A DNA stretch of 64,000 bases from an uncultured Acetatifactor sp. (GTDB taxonomy: Bacteria > Bacillota > Clostridia > Lachnospirales > Lachnospiraceae), in the NCBI GenBank assembly GCA_910580225.1, contig CAJTXE010000010.1:19710-83709 (forward strand), given 5' to 3'. Shown in pieces: positions 9,535 through 19,366 of this stretch. Made by a program: the position numbers and the translations under genes. The notes under the pieces were generated by a model. That model was given only the letters and a program-made list of their open reading frames with translations, was not told where the DNA came from and did not search any database. Each line of letters opens with the position of its first letter. Within the stretch, counting starts at the first letter, position 1.

Positions 9535-9601
9535 TGTTTTTTCTCCTATTCCAGTTCCGCATGCATACACATGCTGTTTCATGTAAATCCTTATCTCCAT
9601 C

Positions 9602-9641
9602 AAAGAAAGAATGCCTCAAATGCAAGAGCCATTCTTTCTTT
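9602..9641 (-). terminator. Perfect 12-bp hairpin between thl and crt
   Basis: AAAGAAAGAATG (9602-9613) and CATTCTTTCTTT (9630-9641) pair over 12 bases with a 16-base loop. The 3' arm itself is T-rich, so it could act as a weak terminator or a stabilising hairpin after thl. Confidence 0.5.
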
Positions 9642-9696
9642 ATTCAGCTTCCGGAAAACAGCACCTTCCGAAAGCATCCTTCCTGAAACTAAAACC

Positions 9697-10881
9697 TTAG
9701 TCCTCGATCTTCACGATGGTGGAGCAGCCCATGCCGCCGCCGATACACAGGGTAGCAAGGCCGGTCTTCGCACCCTTCGCCTGCATCTCATGGAGCAGAG
9801 TTACCAGGATGCGGCATCCGGAAGCGCCCACGGGATGTCCCAGAGCGATAGCGCCGCCATTGGGATTCAGCTGCCTGTCAACATCGATGCCAAGATCTTT
9901 GCCCACTGCCACAGACTGCGCTGCAAAGGCTTCATTGGCCTCAATGATGTCAAAGTCTTCTATCTTCATACCGGTCTTGGCCATAACCTTCCTGGTTGCA
10001 GCAACGGGGCCGATTCCCATCACCTCGGGACGAACACCTGCCAGGGCGCCTGCTACGAAAGTAGCCATGGGCTTCACACCCAGTTCCTTTGCCTTCTCTT
10101 CGCTCATCACAACAATGGCAGCGGCACCGTCGTTGATACCGGAAGCATTGCCGGCAGTTACGAAGCCGTCCTTATTGATGGCACGAAGCTTAGCCAGGCC
10201 TTCGATAGTGGAGCCTGCCCGGGGACCTTCGTCTACCTTGAACTCAACCATTTCCTTCTTTTTCTTCACCATGACAGGCACAATCTCTGCCTCAAATGCA
10301 CCGGACTTCTGTGCTGCTTCCGCCTTCTGCTGGCTCTTCAGTGCGAACTCATCCAGCTCTTCCCGGGTCAGTCCCCACTCGCGGCAGATATTGTCAGCCG
10401 TAGTAATCATATGATAATCATTGAAGGCATCCCAAAGGGCGTCTTTAATCATGGTATCAACCAGGGTGCCGTTATTCATTCTGTAACCGTAACGGGCCTG
10501 GGGCACTGCATAGGGAGCCATTGACATGTTCTCCATACCGCCTGCCACAACGATGTCCGCATCGCCTGCCATAATCATCTGTGCAGCCTGGTTCACGCAG
10601 TTCAGACCGGAACCACAGACTACGTTCATGGTGACTGCAGGTACTTCAATGGGAAGGCCTGCTTTAATGGATGCCTGACGAGCCACATTCTGTCCCTGAC
10701 CGGCCTGGATAACGCAGCCCATGTAAACCTGGTCCACATCCTCGGGCTTAACACCCGCCCTGTTCAGAGCTTCCTTGATCACGATTGCGCCGAGTTCAAC
10801 CACAGGAGTGGTGCTCAGTGTGCCGCCCATGGTACCGATTGCAGTACGGCATGCACCGGCTAAAACTACTTTTTTTGCCAT
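9697..10881 (-). CDS. thlA: Acetyl-CoA C-acetyltransferase (thiolase)
   Basis: Condenses two acetyl-CoA into acetoacetyl-CoA, the first step toward butyrate. The 394 residues include the nucleophile region NVVCGSGLNCVNQAA (active cysteine near 88), the substrate-loop NEAFAAQ, NPNGGAIALGHPVGASGCR (catalytic histidine) and the final CIGGGMGCSTIV (second catalytic cysteine). The ATG at 10881 has GGAGGG in front. It is the first gene of the cluster. Confidence 0.96.
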   Translation of the reverse strand: MAKKVVLAGACRTAIGTMGGTLSTTPVVELGAIVIKEALNRAGVKPEDVDQVYMGCVIQAGQGQNVARQASIKAGLPIEVPAVTMNVVCGSGLNCVNQAAQMIMAGDADIVVAGGMENMSMAPYAVPQARYGYRMNNGTLVDTMIKDALWDAFNDYHMITTADNICREWGLTREELDEFALKSQQKAEAAQKSGAFEAEIVPVMVKKKKEMVEFKVDEGPRAGSTIEGLAKLRAINKDGFVTAGNASGINDGAAAIVVMSEEKAKELGVKPMATFVAGALAGVRPEVMGIGPVAATRKVMAKTGMKIEDFDIIEANEAFAAQSVAVGKDLGIDVDRQLNPNGGAIALGHPVGASGCRILVTLLHEMQAKGAKTGLATLCIGGGMGCSTIVKIED

Positions 10882-10943
10882 TTGTTTTCCCTCCAATAAT
10901 GATTTGTATTGATTGTTATTTTTTTATCATACCGAATACATTC

Positions 10944-10972
10944 AGTTTAACATAGTCCTTGTCTATTTGCAA
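10944..10972 (-). promoter_or_regulatory. Candidate promoter of the butyrate cluster
   Basis: On the minus strand TTGCAA (10972-10967) and TAAACT (10949-10944) are separated by 17 bases and lie about 65 bases before thlA. The hexamers are imperfect. Confidence 0.45.
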
Positions 10973-11005
10973 TCACTTTCCCATTAAAATTTGATAAAGA
11001 TACTG

Positions 11006-14000
11006 TCATGACAACACTCTGTCCAATGTTTCAAACAGATTGTTCACATCAATCGGCTTTGCTATATGGCCGTTCATCCCGCTGGCAAGAGCCTCCTTTT
11101 TGTCTTCCTCAAACGCATTGGCAGTCATGGCAATGATCGGAATTTCCGCCAGCCTGCGATTTTCCAGGCTGCGGATCGCTTTTGCCGCCTCATAGCCATT
11201 CATAACAGGCATCTGTACATCCATCAGCACCAGCTGATAATACCCCGGTTCTGAACGACTCAGCATTTCCACCGCCACTTTTCCGTTTTCCGCTACTTCC
11301 GTGTTAAATCCTGCATCTCCCAGGATCGCAACCGCAATCTCCTGATTCAGGTCCACATCCTCCGCCAGCAGAATACGCCCCGTATGACGTCGTACCGGTA
11401 CGGATTCTCTACCCCGGTCCGGCTCTTCCTCCGCATTGATCACGGACTGCAGACAGCTGCGCAGCTCCGAGAAAAACAGCGGCTTGCTGCAAAATGCGGT
11501 AACACCGGCCTCCTTTGCCTCATCCTCAATATCGGCCCAGTCATAGGCTGTCAACACGATCACCGGCACTTCGTCTCCCATTTCCTTCCGTATCCGCCGG
11601 GTAACCTCCACGCCGTTCATATCGGGCAGCAGCCAGTCAATAATGTACACACAATAACTGTCCCCGCGCATCTGAGCCTGACGGGTACGCAGCACCGCTT
11701 CCTTGCCGGACAGCGTCCACTCTGCACGCATCCCGATCTGCTGCAGCATATAGGAGACACTGTCACAGGTATTGAAATCATCGTCCACCACCAGAGCCCG
11801 GCAGTTTCTCAGCTCGGCTATTGTATGAGACTGTTTTTCAGTCGCATGCAATTTAAAGGTAAACATTGCACGGAACTCCGTTCCCACTCCCTGCTCGCTC
11901 TTCACCTCGATTGTACCGTTCATCATGTCCACAATATTTTTCGTGATGGCCATGCCCAATCCGGTTCCCTGAATTCCACTTATCGTAGAATTTTCTTCCC
12001 GTTCAAAGGGCTCAAAAATATGCGCCACAAATTCCTCGCTCATGCCGATACCGTTATCCTTGATCAGGAACTCATAATTGGCATACCCTGCAGGCGCACC
12101 GGGCTTTTCCGCAACCCGCATACTGACAATCCCGCCGGCCCCCGTGTATTTGACGGAATTACTCAGCAGATTCAGCAGCACCTGATTCAAACGCAGCTTA
12201 TCACAACAGATTTCCTCATCCCACACATCCATCGCATCCATGTATAGCTCCAGCTGCTTGGCACGAACGTCCGCCTGGAGAATATTCCGCAGTTCATGCA
12301 GAATATCCGGCAGACAGCAGGGTTTCTCCTCCAGCCGGATCTTACCGCTTTCAATGCGGCTCATATCCAGCACATCATTGATCAGACTCAAAAGATGGTT
12401 TCCTGATGTCATGATCTTCTTCAGATATTCCTCCACCTGCTCTCTGTGATCAATGTGTGTAATGGCAAGAGCCGTAAACCCTACAATGGCATTCATCGGT
12501 GTGCGGATATCATGAGACATATTGGAGAGAAACACGCTCTTGGCCTTGCTGGCCCGATTTGCCTGCATCAGAGCATCTTCCAGAAGCCGTTTCTTCTCCA
12601 TTTCATTGCGTATTTCATCATCCACACTGCGGAATCCCAGCACAATGCCATGATTCTCCTCCCAAGTGCCGGCCCGCACCGCCTTCACCTGAAAATACCG
12701 CATTCCTTCTTTGTCCAGGGCACGGTAATTCACATAATGCTGCAGCTTCTCTTCCAGTTCCTGCCGGATTCTGCCCGGAGAAGAAGCATCACGCACCATC
12801 TCCCGATCTTCCTCATGGACAAATTCCGCTATATAACACCCCATGCTTTCTTCCAGGGAGATATCTCCCTCAAAGATATCTCCAAACATGTATTCGCTGT
12901 CATCATCACGGAGCAGCTGGCCTTTCCCTGTATCCAGATCAAAATAGCAGGCAAGATTGTAATCAATACTCAGCGCCCGCACCAGCTCCATCTGCCGTCT
13001 TTCATTCTGCTTTTCCTGCAGCTTCTGTGCCGTACAGTCCAGCAGAAAACGCTGATAAAATAATTCTCCGTTCTCTCTGATCAGCTTGACATTGCCCATA
13101 ATATGCCGGATATCCCCGCTTTTATGCCGGATCCGATACTCTATACTGACACTGTCCCCCTCTTTCTGCAAATCCTCGATACACTCCTGAAGGGCTTCCC
13201 TGTCCTCCTCCACAACAGAGGCGGCAACCAGGTCAAACCCCGCCTCCAGAAGCTTTTCCTTGCTCTCAAATCCCAGAATCTGAAGCGCTGCCCTGTTGAT
13301 GCTGATAATCTCGGCACCATCCAGCGTATGACAGATCACGCCGCAGTCAATGGTGGTAAACAGCGTCTCCAAAGTACGGTTCTTGCTGACAATCTCCTGT
13401 TCATAAGCACGCTCCTGCGTCACATCGATTGCCACTCCCACCGTTCCCATCACACTTCCGTCGATATCATACAGCGGGGACTTATAGGTAGTTAAGGTGC
13501 GCATGCCCTCCCCTGTGGTAATGACCTCCTCGGACACACAGGTCTCCCGCTTCTCCATAACCTCCCGTTCGGACTCAATACAGGCCGGATCATCCTGCTC
13601 TACATCCCATATATAGGCATGTCCCTGTCCTTCCACCTGTTCTTTTGTCTTATTGACTGTCCTGCAGAAGCTGTCATTTACCTTCTCATGGATGCCGTTT
13701 TTATCCTTGTACCAAATCAGATTGGGAACATGATTGATCGTCGCCTCAAAGAAATGATTCGTCTGCCATGCATCCTTTTCCGCCTTATAGTCCTGCTGCC
13801 ATCTGAAAAAGCGAAATCTGATCTCTCCGTCGCTCATGGGCAGCATCCAGATATCCTTCACCTGAGCCAGCGGCAATTCCGTGGACTCCGTTACCTGATT
13901 CTTCTGATTTCTTAGCCCTTCTGCCCCTTCCTCACTACGCAGACAGGACACGCCGCTCCACGGAAATTCCTCCGCCAAAAGCACCGCATCCTCCCTGCCG

Positions 14001-14242
14001 GCCAGCAAAATCAGCTGCGCATCCTTCCGTTTCATCAAAACAAGCGCCCGCAAAGTCTCCTCCGCTTCCGTCCCCTGCAAATTAGCCAGGATAACGTCCG
14101 CTTTTGATGCCGGCGCCTGCTCCGGACAGCAGCTCTCTGTAAATGTATGTGTAAAATGATCTAACGGAACACACTCTTTTATCATCTCAAATGTCCTGCA
14201 GGAATGACCTGCAAGATAAAAATGAATCTGGCAATGATACAT
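11006..14242 (-). CDS. Soluble hybrid sensor histidine kinase with PAS domains and two receiver domains
   Basis: A 1078-residue signalling protein with no membrane helix, so its signal is probably cytoplasmic. After an N-terminal region of unknown type (1-150) come PAS-like segments (for example PNLIWYKDKNGIHEKVN and SINRAALQILGFES). The kinase core follows with phospho-accepting histidine in SHDIRTPMNAIVGF, N-box LNLLSNSVKYT and G-boxes DNGIGMS and GTGLGMA. Two receivers end the protein: LVVDDD with IIDWLLPDMNG, and LLAEDVDLNQ with LVLMDVQMPVMNG. There is no histidine phosphotransfer domain at the end. No regulator gene adjoins it, so its output is unknown. It lies just upstream of thlA on the same strand but has its own promoter. 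Confidence 0.85.
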   Translation of the reverse strand: MYHCQIHFYLAGHSCRTFEMIKECVPLDHFTHTFTESCCPEQAPASKADVILANLQGTEAEETLRALVLMKRKDAQLILLAGREDAVLLAEEFPWSGVSCLRSEEGAEGLRNQKNQVTESTELPLAQVKDIWMLPMSDGEIRFRFFRWQQDYKAEKDAWQTNHFFEATINHVPNLIWYKDKNGIHEKVNDSFCRTVNKTKEQVEGQGHAYIWDVEQDDPACIESEREVMEKRETCVSEEVITTGEGMRTLTTYKSPLYDIDGSVMGTVGVAIDVTQERAYEQEIVSKNRTLETLFTTIDCGVICHTLDGAEIISINRAALQILGFESKEKLLEAGFDLVAASVVEEDREALQECIEDLQKEGDSVSIEYRIRHKSGDIRHIMGNVKLIRENGELFYQRFLLDCTAQKLQEKQNERRQMELVRALSIDYNLACYFDLDTGKGQLLRDDDSEYMFGDIFEGDISLEESMGCYIAEFVHEEDREMVRDASSPGRIRQELEEKLQHYVNYRALDKEGMRYFQVKAVRAGTWEENHGIVLGFRSVDDEIRNEMEKKRLLEDALMQANRASKAKSVFLSNMSHDIRTPMNAIVGFTALAITHIDHREQVEEYLKKIMTSGNHLLSLINDVLDMSRIESGKIRLEEKPCCLPDILHELRNILQADVRAKQLELYMDAMDVWDEEICCDKLRLNQVLLNLLSNSVKYTGAGGIVSMRVAEKPGAPAGYANYEFLIKDNGIGMSEEFVAHIFEPFEREENSTISGIQGTGLGMAITKNIVDMMNGTIEVKSEQGVGTEFRAMFTFKLHATEKQSHTIAELRNCRALVVDDDFNTCDSVSYMLQQIGMRAEWTLSGKEAVLRTRQAQMRGDSYCVYIIDWLLPDMNGVEVTRRIRKEMGDEVPVIVLTAYDWADIEDEAKEAGVTAFCSKPLFFSELRSCLQSVINAEEEPDRGRESVPVRRHTGRILLAEDVDLNQEIAVAILGDAGFNTEVAENGKVAVEMLSRSEPGYYQLVLMDVQMPVMNGYEAAKAIRSLENRRLAEIPIIAMTANAFEEDKKEALASGMNGHIAKPIDVNNLFETLDRVLS

Positions 14243-14286
14243 GTCCGTTTCCTCCCGGTAGGATACATATTCTTCCTCTTCTCCCT

Positions 14287-14315
14287 ATTCTAACAAGACA
14301 TGGAATTTATGTCAA
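14287..14315 (-). promoter_or_regulatory. Sigma-A promoter of the hybrid kinase gene
   Basis: On the minus strand TTGACA (14315-14310), a 17-base spacer and TAGAAT (14292-14287), 45 bases before the start codon. Confidence 0.7.
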
Positions 14316-14412
14316 TATTTTGAACGCAGTATCGCAAATTCAAAATACATTATAACGTTTTTGCGTAAACCACCCACATTTTGTGCATTCTGCAGCATGA
14401 AAAACAACTCAA

Positions 14413-14446
14413 TTTAGTCGGAAGCCGTACTGCACTTCCGACTAAA
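14413..14446 (-). terminator. Terminator of the ABC permease operon
   Basis: TTTAGTCGGAAG (14413-14424) and CTTCCGACTAAA (14435-14446) form a perfect 12-bp stem with a 10-base loop, about 55 bases after the permease stop codon. On the minus strand a T-rich stretch follows. Confidence 0.8.
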
Positions 14447-14499
14447 GCTGTGTCTCTTTGCGCCGTTTTAGGCGAAAGGAAGGAAGTTGTTTTTACCGT

Positions 14500-16479
14500 C
14501 TATCTGCTGACAATACGGTAATAAGTTCTGGCTGTCCAAACATAAACCAGTATATACAAGACTGCAAATACCAGAATGCAGAATATCACACATATGACAT
14601 ACAGCCCCACCTCGTACAGATTCAACAGCGCCAACAGCCTTGCAATCAGCGGAGAAGCTGCCGTTACATGGATTCCCGCCACGACCAGAGGCAGAAAGAA
14701 TACCATCAGCACCTGGGAATGGATGGAAGCCTTCACCTCCTCCTGACTCATACCAACCTTCTGTAAGATTACAAAACGATTTCTGTCATCATATCCTTCG
14801 GAAATCTGCTTGTAATAAATGATCAGCACCGTCGCCATGACAAAGAGGCTGCCCAGGAAAATTCCGATGAAAAACAGTCCTCCGTTGATCTCCAGGAAAG
14901 CATCTCTGCCGTCCGTCCGCGCTTCCAGACAGTACTCCTCTCCCAATGCGATTGTTTCCTTCATCTTTTTATAAAATCGCCTTTGTGCTTCCTCCCCGTC
15001 ACCGGTGTCAAATCCATAGACCCATCCCACTTCACCAGCCAGATCCGTCAGGATTTCCTTCTGGTTTTTAAAGATATTCTGAAACGTCTCCAGGTCCGGA
15101 ACCACGATATAATGGGTAGCACACATCAGCGCCTCATACCGGCCGTTTCTCATAAAGCTGTCCAGCCTCTCTGCCACCCGGTATTCCGTTCCAAACAATT
15201 TCAGAACCGGGTAGTCAAATTGCTGACGGTTGGAATACAGCAAAATCTCCCCCGGATCCAATTTCCTGTCTTCTCCAGTCACAGCATTGTAATCATCCAG
15301 CGTTATAAAGAATAAAGCATTTGTGTCATCCTCCACCGAACGGGCCCGCTCCCGTAAGACATGATACTCATCTCCACTGCGAATCGCCTGAAATGCCAGA
15401 TACCCATACGACCATTCCCTTTCCACGGACAGTCCCTGTTCCCGGCACAGCTGCCGTACTGTCTCCTGTTCCGACTCCCTCTCCTGTCCGCCGTCCTCAC
15501 AGTATAGAACAAAATCTCCAGGATATCGGTTCCTGATGATATCCTCCATCCCCACTATCATTGCAGTGGTGGTAGATACCATCACCAATACCATTGTAGA
15601 CAAAATACAGATATTTGCCAGTCCCACCGCATTCTGTTTCATACGGTAGAGCATTCCTGACACACTGATAAAATGCTTTGTCTGATAGTAAAACCTTTTG
15701 TTCTTCCGGAGCGCTTTCAAAAATGCGATACTGCCTGCTGTAAACAACAGATAGGTTCCCCCAATCACCAGAAGCACCGCCACAAAAAAAATTATTACAG
15801 AAGCAATCGGGTTCTCGGTGGTAACAGCCAGATAATATCCGCTTCCCACCGTCACAAATCCCAAGATTGCCAGCAGCCAGTTTGCCTTCGGCTCCTTCTC
15901 CCCTGCACTTTGGGCATGAATCAGTTCCACAGGATTCGCCCCATGAATCTGTCTGACCGTATTGGCATAAATCAAAACAAAAACAATTGTAAAATAGGTG
16001 ACTACTTCTATAACGGCGCTTCCGGAAAAAAAGAAGCCAAGGGGAACATCCGTCCGAATCAGCCTGACCACTGCCAGAAACAGCACCTTATCCAGAGCAA
16101 TCCCGATTCCCAGCCCCAAAATAAGACTGATCAGCATCACATAAAGTGTCTCCCAGCCCACAACTCCGGAAAGATGCCTTTTCTCCATGCCCAATACATT
16201 GAACACGCCGAATTCCTTCTTACGGCGTTTAACCAGGAAACTGTTTGTATAAAAGAGAAAAATAAAGGAAAAAACCGATACCACACCGCTTCCCAATCCC
16301 ATAATGGTTCTTACGAAATTCCCTCCTGCCATACTCTCTAACCCGGGATTCAGGGAAAGCGATTTCACAACGTAAAACATAGCCACTGTCACAACGCAGG
16401 TCAAAATATATGGCAGATATGTCTTTGCGTTTTTTCTGATATTACCTGCCGCCAGCCTGGCGAAAAAACCTTTTCTCAC
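14500..16479 (-). CDS. Bce-type ABC transporter permease (FtsX family)
   Basis: Membrane part of a BceAB-like transporter, which removes or senses peptide antibiotics acting on lipid II. The 659 residues have about ten predicted membrane helices (near 18-36, 57-75, 108-130, 150-170, 198-220, 230-250, 285-305 and three at 525-655). A large extracellular domain of about 200 residues lies between the seventh and eighth, the hallmark of BceB. The start overlaps the ATPase stop by four bases (ATGA), so the two are translationally coupled. Specificity cannot be read from the sequence. Confidence 0.88.
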   Translation of the reverse strand: MRKGFFARLAAGNIRKNAKTYLPYILTCVVTVAMFYVVKSLSLNPGLESMAGGNFVRTIMGLGSGVVSVFSFIFLFYTNSFLVKRRKKEFGVFNVLGMEKRHLSGVVGWETLYVMLISLILGLGIGIALDKVLFLAVVRLIRTDVPLGFFFSGSAVIEVVTYFTIVFVLIYANTVRQIHGANPVELIHAQSAGEKEPKANWLLAILGFVTVGSGYYLAVTTENPIASVIIFFVAVLLVIGGTYLLFTAGSIAFLKALRKNKRFYYQTKHFISVSGMLYRMKQNAVGLANICILSTMVLVMVSTTTAMIVGMEDIIRNRYPGDFVLYCEDGGQERESEQETVRQLCREQGLSVEREWSYGYLAFQAIRSGDEYHVLRERARSVEDDTNALFFITLDDYNAVTGEDRKLDPGEILLYSNRQQFDYPVLKLFGTEYRVAERLDSFMRNGRYEALMCATHYIVVPDLETFQNIFKNQKEILTDLAGEVGWVYGFDTGDGEEAQRRFYKKMKETIALGEEYCLEARTDGRDAFLEINGGLFFIGIFLGSLFVMATVLIIYYKQISEGYDDRNRFVILQKVGMSQEEVKASIHSQVLMVFFLPLVVAGIHVTAASPLIARLLALLNLYEVGLYVICVIFCILVFAVLYILVYVWTARTYYRIVSR

Positions 16480-17240
16480 GAATGACCACCTCCCGTCGTC
16501 AGAAGTGTCAGCGTATCCGAAATCTTCTGATAGAGTTGTTCGTTGGTGCTGTTTCCCCTGTAAATCTGATGAAAAACTTCCCCGTCTTTGATAAACATCA
16601 CACGTCCTGCCCGACTGGCCGCCTTGGTGGAATGAGTCACCATGAGAATCGTCTGTCCATCCAGATTGATCTCATTGAAAATGTCCAGAAGCCCGTCTGC
16701 CGCCCTGGAATCCAATGCACCGGTAGGTTCATCCGCCAGTACCAGCTGCGGATTCGTGATCAGCGCCCTGGCCACCGCAGCCCGCTGCTTCTGCCCGCCG
16801 GAAACCTCGTAGGGAAACTTTTCCAGGATGCCGCTGATTCCCAGTCTCCTGGCTATAGGCTCCAGTCTCCGGTTCATCTCCTCGTAACGCTTTCCCCCCA
16901 GCACCATGGGCAGAAAAATATTGTCCTTCAGGGTAAATGTATCCAGCAGGTTAAAATCCTGGAAAACAAACCCCAGATTATTGCGCCGGAACGCTGCCAG
17001 TTCTTTCTCCCTCACCCCTGCAAGACTCTTTCCCCCAAGGATCACCTGGCCGCCTGTAGGTCTGTCCAGGGCCGCCAAAATATTCAGCAGCGTGGTCTTC
17101 CCCGATCCGGACTCGCCCATGATGGCCACATATTCGCCCTGTTCCACCGAAAAAGATACTTTGGAAAGGGCCTGCACCTGATTGCCGCCGAAGCGGGTGG
17201 TATAAATTTTTTTCAGGCTTTGCGCCTCCAATAATGCCAT
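16476..17240 (-). CDS. Bce-type ABC transporter ATP-binding protein
   Basis: ATPase subunit of the peptide-antibiotic transporter. The 254 residues show Walker A GESGSGKTTLLN (about 39-50), Q-loop FQDFNLLDTF, signature VSGGQKQRAAVARAL and Walker B LVLADEPTGALDS, then the H-loop MVTHS. It is closest in form to the MacB/LolD/BceA group. It is the first gene after the regulator pair, starts after GGAGGA, and is coupled to the permease. Confidence 0.92.
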   Translation of the reverse strand: MALLEAQSLKKIYTTRFGGNQVQALSKVSFSVEQGEYVAIMGESGSGKTTLLNILAALDRPTGGQVILGGKSLAGVREKELAAFRRNNLGFVFQDFNLLDTFTLKDNIFLPMVLGGKRYEEMNRRLEPIARRLGISGILEKFPYEVSGGQKQRAAVARALITNPQLVLADEPTGALDSRAADGLLDIFNEINLDGQTILMVTHSTKAASRAGRVMFIKDGEVFHQIYRGNSTNEQLYQKISDTLTLLTTGGGHS

Positions 17241-17279
17241 ATCAATTATCCTCCTGTTCTATTTCCTGTTTACAGTCCC

Positions 17280-17344
17280 ATTATACAAAACAGCGGAATG
17301 CCCCGACATCGATTCAGGTGACAATTCCGCTGCTTTCTGTGACA
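17280..17344 (-). promoter_or_regulatory. Promoter and possible regulator sites before the Bce transporter genes
   Basis: On the minus strand a perfect TATAAT (17285-17280) lies about 40 bases before the ATPase start. The -35 region is poor, as expected for an activator-dependent promoter. Two TGTCAC copies (17344-17339 and 17323-17318), 21 bases apart, lie upstream and would suit the neighbouring OmpR-type regulator. An inverted repeat CAGCGGAAT/ATTCCGCTG (17291-17299, 17324-17332) overlaps the -35 region and may also end the kinase transcript. Confidence 0.5.
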
Positions 17345-17374
17345 TTTTTGTAAGATCCCCAGGCCTGGCTTCCT

Positions 17375-18382
17375 CTATTCCACCTCCAGCGGATCTGTCC
17401 GCATATCCAGGAAAAACGTCGTACCCTCTCCTGGTTCCGACTGCACCCTGATCCTGTGGGACAGTTTCCCGGCTGTCAAACGGCACAGATAAAGTCCCAG
17501 GCCGGTGGATTTTTTATCCGCCCTGCCATTGTATCCGGTAAATCCCTTCTCAAATATCCTGGGCACGTCTTCTGGAGCAATCCCAATACCCGTGTCGGAA
17601 ATCCGTAGTATTTTATCCGGCGTAACATCGATCGAAACAGAACCCTCCAGCGTATATTTCACTGCGTTGGACAGCAGCTGTTCAATCACGAAAAGCAGCC
17701 ACTTTTCATCCGTAAGCACGGTTATGTCCGTCGGCTCATAACACAGACAGATTCTCTTTCGAATAAACTGGGAGGCATATTTGCGGACTGCCTGCCGGAT
17801 GATTCCATCCAGGGCATATTCCTGAAACATAAAATCTGTGGAATCGCTTCCCAGCCGCAGCCAGTTTAAAGCCATCTCCACATACTGTTCGATCCGAAAC
17901 AGTTCTGCCAAAAGCACCCTGTTTTCTTCACAGTCCTCTCCCTGCAGGTTCATACGCATGACCGAAATGGGCGTCTTGATCTGATGTACCCATGTAGTGT
18001 AGTAATCCATACTTTCTCTGCGCTCATTCTGCCATGCTGTCATGTTGACCTCAAATATGGTTCCCAGCTTCCGGAGCATGTCCTGATAATCCGTTTCAGC
18101 CAGTGTCCCGGGTTTGGGCAGCTCATTCAGAAGGAGCTCCACATTCTCCCCTATCCTGCTCCGCTCCTGATGCTCTTTTTTATAGGAAAAGAAGCTGACA
18201 GCTAAAGCAGGCACCGTACACAGCAGACACAGTCCCCCTGCATACAGCACAGCTTCTGTCTCCAGCCGGTACAGAGAAAAGACAATCGTAAAAACCGCAA
18301 TATATACCCCAAACATCAATGCTGTCCACCTGTGCTCCCACAGAAACATCCTCAAAACCGAATACCATTTCTCCTTTTCCAT
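17375..18382 (-). CDS. Intramembrane-sensing histidine kinase (BceS-like)
   Basis: Sensor kinase of the antimicrobial-peptide module, 335 residues. Two membrane helices (about 18-36 and 43-62) with almost no extracellular loop are typical of BceS kinases, which read the state of the ABC transporter. Phospho-histidine lies in WVHQIKTPISVMRM (about 137). ATPase motifs are EQLLSNAVKYT, DTGIGI and STGLGLYLC. It follows the regulator gene by nine bases. Confidence 0.88.
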   Translation of the reverse strand: MEKEKWYSVLRMFLWEHRWTALMFGVYIAVFTIVFSLYRLETEAVLYAGGLCLLCTVPALAVSFFSYKKEHQERSRIGENVELLLNELPKPGTLAETDYQDMLRKLGTIFEVNMTAWQNERRESMDYYTTWVHQIKTPISVMRMNLQGEDCEENRVLLAELFRIEQYVEMALNWLRLGSDSTDFMFQEYALDGIIRQAVRKYASQFIRKRICLCYEPTDITVLTDEKWLLFVIEQLLSNAVKYTLEGSVSIDVTPDKILRISDTGIGIAPEDVPRIFEKGFTGYNGRADKKSTGLGLYLCRLTAGKLSHRIRVQSEPGEGTTFFLDMRTDPLEVE

Positions 18383-18391
18383 AACGCCTCC

Positions 18392-19063
18392 TCACTGGAT
18401 GATATAGCCGCTGCCCACTTTGGTGGTAATAAAGTTATCCAGCCCGGCACTCTCCAGCTTTTTCCGCAGTCTGGTAACATTTACGGTCAATGTGTTCTCC
18501 TCCACATAGGCATCCATCTGCCACAGCCTTGTCATCAGCGTATCACGGCTGACTACTTTTCCCTTACTTTCAAGAAGCGTCTGCAAGATACGAAATTCGT
18601 TTTTGGTCAGATCCACCTGCTCACCATTGTAAGCCAGGGATGCATTATTCAGATTCAGCACGGCACCTCTGTGCTCCAACACCGGAACCTTGCCCGCCAG
18701 ATCGTATGTCCTGCGCAGCACCGCCTGTACCTTTGCCATCAGCACATCCAGATCCACCGGCTTCGGAATAAAGTCATCTCCTCCCATCCCCATGGCCATG
18801 ACGATATTCATATTATCAGATGCGGAAGAAATAAAGACCACCGGCACATTGGAAATCTTTCGAATCTCGCTGCACCAGTGATAACCGTTAAAGAAAGGCA
18901 ACATGATATCCATCAAAATCAGATGCGGATCATATTGCGTAAAGGCAGAGAGGATATCCTGAAAATCCCGGACGCACTCTGCCTCGTTTCCCCATGCCTC
19001 CATCTGCTTTTTCATCACATCCGCCATAGCCTGGTCATCCTCAATAATCATAATACGGTACAT
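18392..19063 (-). CDS. OmpR/PhoB-type response regulator (BceR-like)
   Basis: A 223-residue regulator with a receiver domain (acidic pocket EDD at 8-10, phospho-aspartate in LILMDIMLP near 53) and a winged-helix DNA-binding domain from about 125 (LTKNEFRILQTLLESKGKV, VNVTRLRKKLE). It is first in the order regulator-kinase-ATPase-permease and probably activates the transporter genes through the sites near 17318-17344. Confidence 0.9.
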   Translation of the reverse strand: MYRIMIIEDDQAMADVMKKQMEAWGNEAECVRDFQDILSAFTQYDPHLILMDIMLPFFNGYHWCSEIRKISNVPVVFISSASDNMNIVMAMGMGGDDFIPKPVDLDVLMAKVQAVLRRTYDLAGKVPVLEHRGAVLNLNNASLAYNGEQVDLTKNEFRILQTLLESKGKVVSRDTLMTRLWQMDAYVEENTLTVNVTRLRKKLESAGLDNFITTKVGSGYIIQ

Positions 19064-19279
19064 TTTTTATCTCCCTGCCATTTGTTTTTGCCAGGCCTTA
19101 TCCGATTCGGCCTGAATCCTTGCGGTTCCTAAATCTTTCTCCTTACTATAGCACTTTACCATACGAAACACAACCCGCACTTTGTCCCTGACCTTTCTTG
19201 TCTTTTTCCAGGCTGCCGCTGCAAATATAATTGTATCTCCATAAGAACATTAAGAATTCTTAATAACTCAAAAAAGGGA

Positions 19280-19307
19280 TTGAAAATCCCAAAAAAGGTG
19301 CTATAAT
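19280..19307 (+). promoter_or_regulatory. Promoter of the small lipoprotein gene
   Basis: TTGAAA (19280-19285), a 16-base spacer and a perfect TATAAT (19302-19307), 60 bases before the lipoprotein start. The rest of the 19064-19366 gap holds no gene and must also contain the divergent promoter of the response regulator. Confidence 0.65.
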
Positions 19308-19366
19308 CTATTTTGTTCACTGATAACAGTGAAACTACATAAAAGGAATTAAAGGAGAGATGTAAC

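Noticed and set aside
9064..10524. A 486-codon open frame on the plus strand across crt and thlA
   Set aside because: It lies opposite two well-recognised genes and its translation (Cys/His-rich, no domain) is the usual product of an antisense frame in high-GC-third-codon genes.
17259..17486. Small gene between kinase and transporter genes
   Set aside because: It overlaps the kinase 3' end and the promoter/inverted-repeat region, and has no ribosome site.
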